A DNA stretch of 17,568 bases from JBDZUZ01 sp040255445. GTDB lineage: Bacteria; Planctomycetota; Phycisphaerae; Phycisphaerales; UBA1924. Every line of letters begins with the position of its first letter. The first letter of the stretch is position 1. Shown piece after piece: positions 1 through 6,832 of the stretch. The notes under the pieces are model-generated. The model made no database searches. It was not told the origin of the DNA and saw nothing but the letters and a program-made list of their open reading frames with translations. The position numbers were made by a program, and so were the translations under genes. The stretch is from assembly GCA_040255445.1 (NCBI GenBank), contig JBDZUZ010000080.1:1-17568 (forward strand), given 5' to 3'.

Positions 1-1
1 G

Positions 2-2017
2 GCCGCGGCGTCCTCAACGCAAGCAGCCGCGGCCAGCGCCAACGCATCGGCGGCGCTCGGGCGGCCCGGTGAGGCGCTGACATCACTGCGTCCGATCCTC
101 GCGGCGGAACCCTCGCCCGACCTTCTCGCGCTCGCGTCGCAACTGGCGCTGGCTTCAGGCGATCCCCGCGAGGCCGAGACGATGCTGCAGCGGCTGCTCG
201 CGGCCGACCCGTTCGATGAGCGGTCGTACGAGGGCCTGATCGATCTCTATCTGCCCAGCGGTCCGCTCGCGGATGAGTCCCAACTCGCCGCGACAATCCG
301 CACGCTTCGGCAGCGCATCCCATCGAGCCGCGTGCTCCGCGGCATCAACGCCCAGGAACTGTTGTCGCGCGGCCTGACCGCCGAGGCCGAGGAGCAACTG
401 CTCGGCCTCCTGGGCAATGGGCCCGAGCACCCCGAACTTCTGCGCATCCTCGCCTCGGTCTGGGAGCGGCGGCTCGCATCCGGCGGTGCAGTCGAGGGCC
501 TGGATCCCGAATCGTGGCTGCGTAGCCGGCTCGCCTCCCGGCCGCAATCGACACCGCTGATCGCGGCGCTCGCGCGGGTTCTCGCCGCGAAGGGCCGCGG
601 CGAAGAGGCCGAAGCGCTGCTCGCAGCGCGGCTCGAACGCTGGCCGCTCGCCGAACTCGCCCGTCTGCGCGAACAGATCATCCGCACCACGCTCAACGAC
701 CCGGCTCGCGCCGACGCCATGGCGATCGCCCGCCTCGAAGCCGGCCCGCGTTCGGAAGCATCCACCGCCGAGTTGGCCGCTCTCCTGATCGACCGCGGGC
801 GGTACGCCGATGCGGCGGAGCTGATCCGCGACGACCTCGCCGGGGACATCCTGCGGGCGGGCCCGGCCGCGGGCGGGTTGATGGCGTCCATCACCGGGAT
901 CGACCCGGCGCGCATCGCGACCGACGGCTCCGCTGCGAAGGGGGCGCTCGAACTCTTCGACCTTGCCGCCCGCGTGCTCGTCGCGCCCGATGAGGACTTC
1001 CTGCTCGCCCGCCTTGTGCTCACGGCGCTCGCGGAGCCCATGGCGACCGATCGGATCGTGGCGGCATCGCGAGAGTTTGGCCGCAGCTTCCCGGACAAGG
1101 CCATGGCCGCCTACGGCCGCGTGGTCGCGCTGCTCGGGGAGCGAGAGGACCCGACGGCCGCGCTCCAGTATCTGGGCGACCTCGCGCTCAACGCACAGCC
1201 CGCGGTCAACCCGCTGATGCTCGAGTGGATCCGTCTCACCACGCTGCGCGGCGACAAGGATGATGTCGATCATCTGATCAACCGCATCGACACGCCCCAA
1301 CGCCTCGCCGCGCTCATCTCGCACTTCTCGCTCGACGATGGCGAGCCGCCCGCCGAACAGGGCGAGCTGCGCGGAGAATTCGCCTACACGATCGGCCTGC
1401 TGCTCGGATCGATCGGTCGCGATGAGCTCTCGGAGCACTGCTACCGGCGGACGCTCGAGCTTGATCCCAACCATACCTGGGCGTCGAACAATCTCGGTTA
1501 TGCCCTCGCCGATCGGGGAGAGTCGCTCGAGGAGGCCGAGCGGCTGCTCGAGCACGCCTACGCGCAACTGCCGGGCAACCCCAGCATTATCGATTCACTC
1601 GCGTGGCTGCGCTACAAGCAGAACCGCATCCGGATCGGCAACAAGCCCGGCCCGGACGGGGCCGCGGGCCCGGTGTTCGAGGGCGCGTTGGAGCTTTTCG
1701 GCCGCGCTGTCCGCACGGAAGACGGCGGCTCGAATCCGGTCATTCTCGATCACTTCGGCGACACGGCCTGGCGCGCGGGCGATCCCGCGCTGGCGCGGGT
1801 GATGTGGACGCGCTCACGGATGTTCCTCCGCAGCATGCTCGACAACCGGGTCGAGGACGAGGAACCCACAGCACGCGAGCAGTTCCTGGTCGAACTCGCC
1901 GCCACGATCGATGAGAAACTCGCCGCGGCGACGGAGAAACGCGTTCCCCCGATCGCGCCGCTGGCGCCGGGCCTGCCGGACCCGGTGCTCGACCCCGTCA
2001 AGAATCAGCCGAAGTAG
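2..2017 (+). CDS. TPR-repeat protein, 5' end beyond window
   Basis: The reading frame is open from the left edge, so the true start lies upstream; 671 codons plus a TAG stop are visible. The protein is rich in Ala, Leu, Arg and Glu and made of helix-turn-helix repeats. TPR-like units are clearest near the start (ALGRPGEALTSLRPILAAEP, then LALASGDPREAETMLQRLLA) and near the C-terminus (HCYRRTLELDPNHTWASNNL followed by GYALADRGESLEEAERLLEH, then a GDTAWRAGDPALARVMW unit). The tail is Pro-rich. TPR arrays are protein-interaction scaffolds; no enzymatic domain is visible, so no specific role is claimed. In planctomycetes such proteins are often exported or envelope-associated, but the N-terminus that would show a signal peptide is missing. 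It ends 81 nt before yebC on the same strand. Confidence 0.8.
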   Translation, partial: AAASSTQAAAASANASAALGRPGEALTSLRPILAAEPSPDLLALASQLALASGDPREAETMLQRLLAADPFDERSYEGLIDLYLPSGPLADESQLAATIRTLRQRIPSSRVLRGINAQELLSRGLTAEAEEQLLGLLGNGPEHPELLRILASVWERRLASGGAVEGLDPESWLRSRLASRPQSTPLIAALARVLAAKGRGEEAEALLAARLERWPLAELARLREQIIRTTLNDPARADAMAIARLEAGPRSEASTAELAALLIDRGRYADAAELIRDDLAGDILRAGPAAGGLMASITGIDPARIATDGSAAKGALELFDLAARVLVAPDEDFLLARLVLTALAEPMATDRIVAASREFGRSFPDKAMAAYGRVVALLGEREDPTAALQYLGDLALNAQPAVNPLMLEWIRLTTLRGDKDDVDHLINRIDTPQRLAALISHFSLDDGEPPAEQGELRGEFAYTIGLLLGSIGRDELSEHCYRRTLELDPNHTWASNNLGYALADRGESLEEAERLLEHAYAQLPGNPSIIDSLAWLRYKQNRIRIGNKPGPDGAAGPVFEGALELFGRAVRTEDGGSNPVILDHFGDTAWRAGDPALARVMWTRSRMFLRSMLDNRVEDEEPTAREQFLVELAATIDEKLAAATEKRVPPIAPLAPGLPDPVLDPVKNQPK

Positions 2018-2048
2018 CGATCAACCGACAGAGCGATCAGCCGAGAGA
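2017..2048. repeat. Imperfect 16-bp tandem duplication
   Basis: Two adjacent 16-bp copies, GCGATCAACCGACAGA and GCGATCAGCCGAGAGA, differ at two positions. They begin at the last base of the TPR gene stop codon and fill the first part of the spacer before yebC. They are probably a local slippage duplication; no protein-binding role can be shown. Confidence 0.6.
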
Positions 2049-2098
2049 ACCGGGCCGCGTGCGAGCACGCACCGCCCCCACGCACGAGGACACGGCCC

Positions 2099-2869
2099 GT
2101 GGCAGGACACAGCAAGTGGCACAACATCAAGCACCGCAAGGCCGCCGTCGATAAGAAGCGAGGCAAGGTGTGGACCAAGATCGCCAAAGCGATCATCGTG
2201 GCCGCGAAGAACGGCGGGCCGGACCCTGCCTCGAACCTCACGCTGCGCTACGCGATCGATGAGGCCCGCTACGCGAACATGCCGCGGGACACCATCGAGC
2301 GGGCGATCAAGAAGGGCGCGGGGGCCGGCGAGGGCGAGAACTTCGAGCAGATCCGCTACGAGGGTTACGGCGCGGGCGGCGTCGCGATCGTCGTCGATGC
2401 GCTGACCGACAACCGCACCCGCACCGCGACCGATGTCCGCAACGCCTTCAACAAGAACGGCGGCAACTTGGGCACGACCGGCTGCGTCGCCTTCCTCTTC
2501 AATGCCCGCGGCGAGATCCTCGTCGAGGCCCCCGCGAGCGCCGAGGAGAAGGTCATGGAGGCCGCGATCGAGGCCGGCGCGATCGATGTGCAGCCGCCCT
2601 CGGCGGATGCGAGCGATGCCGAAGCCCCGCTCTGGACCATCCTCACGGAGGTCACCGACTTCGCGAGCGTGAAGGACGCGGTCGAGTCGGCCGGTCTCAA
2701 GATCGCGGAAGCCCGCCTGACGCTGCTTCCGGAGACCAATGTCGTTGTGAAGGGCGATCAGGCCAAGCAGGTTATGGAACTGATCGAGGCGCTCGAAGAC
2801 CTCGACGATGTGCAGAAGGTCTACAGCAACGCCGACATCCCCGATGAGGAACTCGCGGCGCTGTCCTGA
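2099..2869 (+). CDS. yebC: YebC/TACO1-family protein
   Basis: This is a 256-residue protein, close to the usual length of about 245. It opens with the family signature AGHSKWHNIKHRK and the Lys/Arg-rich KKRGKVWTKIAKAIIVAAKN helix, followed by the typical YEGYGAGGVAIVVDALTDNR segment and NKNGGNLGTTGCVAFLF. It ends in a short acidic tail. The family consists of cytosolic proteins first annotated as transcription regulators (PmpR in Pseudomonas); later work links members to translation of difficult peptide stretches such as polyprolines (TACO1 in mitochondria). The start is GTG at 2099, chosen because the conserved N-terminus begins exactly there and GAGGA lies at 2086-2090. In many bacteria yebC sits near ruvC; no ruv gene is seen here. 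Confidence 0.93.
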   Translation: MAGHSKWHNIKHRKAAVDKKRGKVWTKIAKAIIVAAKNGGPDPASNLTLRYAIDEARYANMPRDTIERAIKKGAGAGEGENFEQIRYEGYGAGGVAIVVDALTDNRTRTATDVRNAFNKNGGNLGTTGCVAFLFNARGEILVEAPASAEEKVMEAAIEAGAIDVQPPSADASDAEAPLWTILTEVTDFASVKDAVESAGLKIAEARLTLLPETNVVVKGDQAKQVMELIEALEDLDDVQKVYSNADIPDEELAALS

Positions 2870-2885
2870 GCGGCGCCGCGGTTTC

Positions 2886-3635
2886 TCAGCCCCCCGCTGC
2901 TTCCGCCGCGACCCGCGCCTGCTCGGCGACGCCGCGGAGGTCGACCGTCAGAGGCCCGTCGTACCCGGCGGTCGCGAGCGATACCTCGTACGACATCCGA
3001 TCCAATCGTCCGGCTCCGGGCGGCACACGCCCGACGGGCCCGATGTCGCTCAGCCGCGCGGCGACGACCTCACGCCCGAGGCGCGATGCCTCCTTCGCCG
3101 GATCGCCCCCCGCGAGGAACACGGCCGCGGGATCGAGCCCGATGCCCCAGGGGAACCCGGCCGCCGCGGCCTTCGCACCAGGCCATGTGAAATCAGCGAT
3201 CAGCGCGCCCGCCCGGTCCGCCGCCTTCCCGATCGCGGCGATCACATCCGCGGGCGCCTCGCCCATCTGGACATGCACGACCGCAGCGCGACCAAGGGCG
3301 GCGTTGCGGTGCAGGTCCGCCGCGAGCGCGGCGGCCTCGCACACCGCCGACACCGCGCGGTCCGTCCTCGCAGGATCCGCGAAGTGCGCTGACGGGATCC
3401 ACAGGTCGATCCCCGCGAACCCCACACCCGACCGCCGCAGCACCGCCGCGAGGTCCCGCCGCGCTGAACTGTCGAGGTCGCGTGCCCGCACCCCCGCCGC
3501 CGCGCCGTCGAGCGTGATGCCCCGGTACCCCAGCCCTGCCGCCCACGCGATGGCCGCGCGCAGATCCGGCCGCCATGGCCGGTCGGGCCCATCGCTGAGC
3601 CCCGCGAGCGAGATTGCCAGTGGCGGTCCGAGCAT
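2886..3635 (-). CDS. Sugar phosphate isomerase/epimerase-like TIM-barrel protein
   Basis: This 249-residue protein has alternating beta/alpha pattern typical of the xylose-isomerase-like (AP endonuclease 2) TIM-barrel superfamily. Visible strand ends are PLAISLAG (strand 1), YRGITLDG (strand 2), VGFAGIDLW, AAVVHVQMG, ALIADFTW, WGIGLDPA, VAARLSD and the C-terminal LTVDLRG. It is shorter than the usual 270-300 residues, and the metal-binding Glu/His/Asp set is not obvious, so substrate and activity cannot be assigned. It converges on yebC with only 16 nt between stops and diverges from the membrane-protein gene at 3702. The start is ATG 3635; a TACAAC -10-like box lies 9 nt upstream on the minus strand, so the leader would be very short. 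Confidence 0.65.
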   Translation of the reverse strand: MLGPPLAISLAGLSDGPDRPWRPDLRAAIAWAAGLGYRGITLDGAAAGVRARDLDSSARRDLAAVLRRSGVGFAGIDLWIPSAHFADPARTDRAVSAVCEAAALAADLHRNAALGRAAVVHVQMGEAPADVIAAIGKAADRAGALIADFTWPGAKAAAAGFPWGIGLDPAAVFLAGGDPAKEASRLGREVVAARLSDIGPVGRVPPGAGRLDRMSYEVSLATAGYDGPLTVDLRGVAEQARVAAEAAGG

Positions 3636-3690
3636 CGTGGGAGTGTTGTAGCCCGCTCCGATGCCGGCCGGCGAATCGCCCTCCGCCCGC

Positions 3691-3696
3691 TACCAT
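3691..3696 (+). promoter_or_regulatory. Candidate -10 box (TACCAT), leaderless start
   Basis: TACCAT ends 5 nt before the ATG at 3702, so transcription from it would begin at or next to the start codon. The same hexamer occurs 7 nt before the prfB start on the other strand. No convincing -35 is seen and no Shine-Dalgarno precedes the gene. Confidence 0.35.
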
Positions 3697-3701
3697 CGGC
3701 C

Positions 3702-4313
3702 ATGCCGCGTCTGCGACCGCTGCTCGAATCCGTCCACATCTTCACGCTGGCGATCTGGGGCGGGTCGCTGGCGTTCACCGCCGTCACCGCGGCGGTCGCC
3801 TTCCCCACGATGCGGAAACTCGACCCGCGGCTGCCCGAGTTCGCCGCGTACGAGGGCGAACACTGGCGAATCGCCGCGGGCCACATCGCCAACCGGCTCT
3901 TTCTGATCAACGACATGGTCCAGCTCGCGGGCGTGCTGGTCACGCTGCTGACCTTCGGCCTGCTCCTGCTCACGACCAAACGCGCGGCGGCCGGTGTGCT
4001 CTGGCCGTACGTGCTCCGGGCGGTGCTGCTGAGCGCCGCTTCGATCCTGGTCGCGTACCAGCTCTTCATCCTGGCGCCGCGGATGCAGACGAATCTTCAG
4101 GCGTTCTGGGACGCCGCCCGCGCGGGCGACGCCGCGAGGGCAGAAGCTCTCCGCAGCGCGTTTGAGGTCGATCACCCGACCGCCAGCAATGTCCTGGTCG
4201 CCACCGGTGTGTGCGTGCTCCTGTCGCTGCTCACCGCGGCCTGGTCGGCCGCCGCATCCCCCACCACTCCCGCCGGCGAACTCGAGTCACCCGCCCTGCT
4301 CCGGAAGCGCTGA
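3702..4313 (+). CDS. Four-TM membrane protein, DUF4149/TMEM205-like
   Basis: This is a 203-residue integral membrane protein. Hydrophobic segments lie at about residues 10-34 (HIFTLAIWGGSLAFTAVTAA), 70-92 (VQLAGVLVTLLTFGLLLL), 98-120 (LRAVLLSAASILVAYQLFIL) and 160-182 (VLVATGVCVLLSLLTAAW). The 'HIF..A.W.GS..F......FP' start followed by a charged loop resembles DUF4149/TMEM205-like proteins, whose function is unknown. This family match comes from pattern memory and is moderate. The TGA stop shares its last base with the ATG of nth, so the two genes are probably translationally coupled and co-transcribed. Confidence 0.6.
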   Translation: MPRLRPLLESVHIFTLAIWGGSLAFTAVTAAVAFPTMRKLDPRLPEFAAYEGEHWRIAAGHIANRLFLINDMVQLAGVLVTLLTFGLLLLTTKRAAAGVLWPYVLRAVLLSAASILVAYQLFILAPRMQTNLQAFWDAARAGDAARAEALRSAFEVDHPTASNVLVATGVCVLLSLLTAAWSAAASPTTPAGELESPALLRKR

Positions 4314-5071
4314 TGACCGACACCGCCCACATCCCGTTCGATCTCCCCAGAGCAAGCCCCACGCAGAGGAAGAAGGCGAAGCGCCTGCTCGAACTGCTCG
4401 AGGCCGAGTATCCCGATGCCCACTGCGAGCTCGACTACAGCAAGCCGCACGAGCTGCTGGTCGCCACCATCCTCTCGGCGCAGGCGACCGATGTTGGTGT
4501 GAACAAAGCCACGCCCGCGCTCTTCAACGCCTTTCCCACCCCCGCCGACTACGCGGCATCAACCCCCGAAGCGATCGAGCCATACATCAAGACCATCGGC
4601 CTCTTCCGCAACAAGGCCAAGGCCGTTCACGCGGCCATGACCCACCTCGTCGAGCACCACGGCGGCGAGGTCCCAAGGACGATGGAAGAGTTGCTCGCCC
4701 TCCGCGGCGTCGCCCGCAAGACCGCCAACGTCGTGCTCGGCAACGCCTTCGGCATCAACGTCGGCTTCGTGGTCGACACGCACATCGAGCGGCTCGCGAA
4801 GCGGTTCTGTCTCGCGAAGGAGGACGACACCGTCGCGATGGTGGAGCGGCGGCTGATGGCCGTCTTCCCGCGCGACCGCTGGTGCGATGTCTCGCACATG
4901 CTGATCTTCCACGGCCGCCGCGCCTGCAAGGCCCGCGGCGTGGCGTGCGGCGATCATCCGATCTGCGCCGAACTGGGCAAGTGCTGCGAGCTTCGGGTCT
5001 CGGCTCGACCGGCCGCGAAACCCGCCAAGGCCAAAACGACAAAGCGGCCGGCGAAGAACGCCGACCGCTGA
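4313..5071 (+). CDS. nth: Endonuclease III (DNA glycosylase/AP lyase)
   Basis: This is a 252-residue base-excision repair enzyme that removes oxidised pyrimidines and nicks at abasic sites. The helix-hairpin-helix LALRGVARKTANVV carries the catalytic Lys (about K136), and VVDTHIERL carries the catalytic Asp (about D155). A C-terminal cysteine cluster for the 4Fe-4S centre follows HGRR at C205, C212, C218 and C224 (or C225). The spacing is x6-x5-x5, whereas E. coli Nth has x6-x2-x5. The N-terminus is about 30 residues longer than in E. coli, and the C-terminus ends in a Lys-rich tail. The start at ATG 4313 overlaps the previous stop (TGATG); an in-frame upstream extension exists but lies inside the preceding gene. 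The stop is 2 nt from the 3' end of the convergent tRNA gene. Confidence 0.93.
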   Translation: MTDTAHIPFDLPRASPTQRKKAKRLLELLEAEYPDAHCELDYSKPHELLVATILSAQATDVGVNKATPALFNAFPTPADYAASTPEAIEPYIKTIGLFRNKAKAVHAAMTHLVEHHGGEVPRTMEELLALRGVARKTANVVLGNAFGINVGFVVDTHIERLAKRFCLAKEDDTVAMVERRLMAVFPRDRWCDVSHMLIFHGRRACKARGVACGDHPICAELGKCCELRVSARPAAKPAKAKTTKRPAKNADR

Positions 5072-5073
5072 AG

Positions 5074-5147
5074 CGTGCCCGAAAGGAGTCGAACCTTTAA
5101 CCTCTGCCTTCGGAGGGCAGCGCTCTATCCAATTGAGCTACGGGCAC
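5074..5147 (-). tRNA. tRNA-Arg (anticodon CCG)
   Basis: The minus strand folds into a full cloverleaf. The 7-bp acceptor stem is GTGCCCG/CGGGCAC, the D arm is GCTC...GAGC, the anticodon stem is CTGCC/GGCAG with loop CTCCGAA (anticodon CCG, reading CGG), and the T arm is AAAGG-TTCGACT-CCTTT. The discriminator base is G, as in the equivalent E. coli tRNA-Arg(CCG). No CCA is encoded, so it must be added after transcription. The gene lies antisense to, and immediately downstream of, nth. Confidence 0.96.
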
Positions 5148-5207
5148 CCGCTGGATAGACCCCGCGGCCGGTAGGCCCGGGGAGCCGGATGCTACGATCG
5201 CTCCCCC

Positions 5208-5243
5208 CCGGCGGCAACACGCCGCCGCATCCGCCGGCGTTTT
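5208..5243 (+). terminator. Possible terminator of the nth transcript
   Basis: CCGGCGG (5208-5214) can pair with CCGCCGG (5231-5237), followed by TTTT at 5240-5243. A competing hairpin GGCGGC-AACAC-GCCGCC (5210-5226) sits in the same stretch. The tail CGTTTTCGT is identical to that of the strong terminator after the S41 protease gene. If real, the nth transcript would run antisense through the tRNA before stopping here. Confidence 0.4.
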
Positions 5244-5309
5244 CGTTCCCGCGATCGCGCCGAAACGGCCCGATGCCCTCCCAGCCCGCCACACGGAGCC
5301 GCCTCCAGC

Positions 5310-6596
5310 ATGTTCCGCCGCGACCCCTCCCGCCCCACTCCCCTCTGGGCGGTCATGCTCTTCACCTTCGCCAACAGCATCGGGACCGGCCTGGTCACCA
5401 GCGGCATCTTCTTCATCACCAAGGTCGGCTACCAGTTCTCTCAGCTCGAGAACTACCTGCTCGGGCTGGTGCTGGGCGTCACCTACATCGCGGGCGCTCT
5501 GGGCGCGAAGCCCGCGCTCAACGCCGCGCGGCGTGTCTTCCCCGGGCTCACCAGCCGACGCGTGCTCGCGGGGCTCATGATCGTGCTCACTCTTCTCTGC
5601 GCGTTGCCCTTCATCATGAAGTCGATCACGCCCCCGGTCGCCGGCGAGCGCCCGCCGGTCTGGCCGATCTGGGTGATGGTCACCATCTACAGCCCGCTGA
5701 CCGGTGTGCTCTGGCCGCTGGTCGAGAGCTACCTCTCCGGACCCCGCAGCGGCCAGGCCCTCCGCACCGCGCTGGGCTGGTGGAACGTCGTCTGGTCCTC
5801 GGCGCTCGTCGTCGCGTACATCGGCGCTGCGCCGCTGCTCAAGGAACAGGCCGCGCTCTCGGTGCTGCTCCTGGGCATGGTCCACATCGCCGCGGCGGGC
5901 CTGCTGGTCGTGTTCCGACGCGAACCGCTCCACGAATCCGATGCGCCCCGCGAAGACCACCCCGATGCCTACGCCAAACTGCTGATCACCTTCCGCTGGC
6001 TGCTACCGCTCAGCTACCTGGTCTCCAGCACACTCAACCCATTTCTTCCCTCCGCGCTCGAAACGCTCCGGGTCGACACCCAGTGGCAGACCATCGTCGC
6101 ATCCGCCTGGCTGCTCCCCCGCTGCATCGCGTTCTGGGCCTACCGCCAGTTCCCCGGATGGCACGGGCGCTGGTGGATGCCAGCGTGCGGCTGCGCCGGG
6201 CTCCTCGTCGGCTTCGCCGCCACGGTGCTCGCCCCGCAGATCGCCGATCGCACCGCCGGGCTCGCCACGCTGATCGCCGGCCTCTCGGTCTTCGGCTGCG
6301 GCATGGCGACGATCTACGCCGGCGCGATCTACTACGCGCTCGAGGTCGGCCACGCCGAGGTCGAGGCCGGTGGCATGCACGAAGCGCTGATCGGCGTGGG
6401 ATACACCGTCGGCCCCGGCCTGGGGGCGATCGCCGCCTGGGCGGTGTCCGAGGGCGAGTTGAAGCCCTCCGGGTTCCAACCACTCGTGCTGGGGACGGTC
6501 GGCACCGTCACGGTGCTGGTGATCCTCCTCGTGATCGTCCAGATCCGCCGCTACAGCCGGACGCATCCCGCCCCCCACGCCCGAACCGCCCCCTGA
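5310..6596 (+). CDS. MFS-type transporter
   Basis: This is a 428-residue hydrophobic protein with about 12 predicted membrane spans in two halves. The halves are separated by a charged cytoplasmic loop around residues 198-225 (RREPLHESDAPREDHPDAY). Early spans contain FANSIGTGLVTSGIFFI and LLGLVLGVTYIAGALGAKPAL; a late half shows LIGVGYTVGPGLGAIAAWAV, a glycine-rich helix typical of major facilitator proteins. The exact substrate cannot be inferred. The start at ATG 5310 gives a short basic N-terminus (MFRRDPSRP); GGAG lies at 5295-5298, somewhat far upstream. It follows the tRNA/nth region and precedes the protease gene by 236 nt, with no sign of operon linkage to either. Confidence 0.7.
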   Translation: MFRRDPSRPTPLWAVMLFTFANSIGTGLVTSGIFFITKVGYQFSQLENYLLGLVLGVTYIAGALGAKPALNAARRVFPGLTSRRVLAGLMIVLTLLCALPFIMKSITPPVAGERPPVWPIWVMVTIYSPLTGVLWPLVESYLSGPRSGQALRTALGWWNVVWSSALVVAYIGAAPLLKEQAALSVLLLGMVHIAAAGLLVVFRREPLHESDAPREDHPDAYAKLLITFRWLLPLSYLVSSTLNPFLPSALETLRVDTQWQTIVASAWLLPRCIAFWAYRQFPGWHGRWWMPACGCAGLLVGFAATVLAPQIADRTAGLATLIAGLSVFGCGMATIYAGAIYYALEVGHAEVEAGGMHEALIGVGYTVGPGLGAIAAWAVSEGELKPSGFQPLVLGTVGTVTVLVILLVIVQIRRYSRTHPAPHARTAP

Positions 6597-6601
6597 CGCC
6601 G

Positions 6602-6631
6602 TTCGTAGGGAAGGCGTTGGGCCGATATCAT
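6602..6631 (+). promoter_or_regulatory. Predicted promoter of the S41 protease gene
   Basis: TATCAT (6626-6631) matches five of six bases of the sigma70 -10 consensus. TTCGTA (6602-6607) lies 18 nt upstream as a weak -35. Transcription would begin near 6638 and give a leader of about 195 nt. Confidence 0.45.
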
Positions 6632-6832
6632 CGGGCGAGCACGCTTCGGCCGCCCGCCGGTGAATCGCCCACCTTGATTGGACGATCGAGCCCCGGGATC
6701 CGGTCGGAGCGAGGAAAAGTCCGCCGGACCCGGACCACAAACAGCCCCTCGCGCATCTGAATGGATGTCGCGGGACTGCGTGACCCGTGCCCGACCTCGG
6801 CCCCCCGCGGGCCCAGTCAGAGGGAGTGCTTC
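6632..6832 (+). promoter_or_regulatory. Structured 5' leader of the S41 protease gene
   Basis: The stretch has several stems. CGGGCG/CGCCCG pairs 6632-6637 with 6651-6656. A long stem pairs GGG 6695-6697, TCCGG 6699-6703 and CGGA 6705-6708 with TCCG 6720-6723, CCGGA 6724-6728 and CCC 6729-6731; it has single-base bulges at 6698 and 6704 and an 11-nt purine-rich loop (GCGAGGAAAAG). A third hairpin, GGCCC-CCCGC-GGGCC (6799-6813), lies just before the Shine-Dalgarno AGGGAG (6821-6826). No known riboswitch class is recognised, and high GC makes chance stems common, so a regulatory role is only a possibility. Confidence 0.35.

Noticed and set aside
155..1567. Long minus-strand open frame opposite the TPR gene
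   Set aside because: It is a codon-bias shadow: high GC with third-position bias opens antisense frames. The plus-strand frame has TPR repeats and a natural stop; the antisense protein is Arg/Gly-rich and matches nothing.
6705..6740. GAGGAAAAGTCC followed by CCACAAACAG, resembling the start of RNase P RNA
   Set aside because: RNase P RNA reads GAGGAAAGTCC and needs about 350 nt with further conserved blocks including the 3' ACAGAA region. Only about 110 nt remain before the protease start codon and those blocks are absent.
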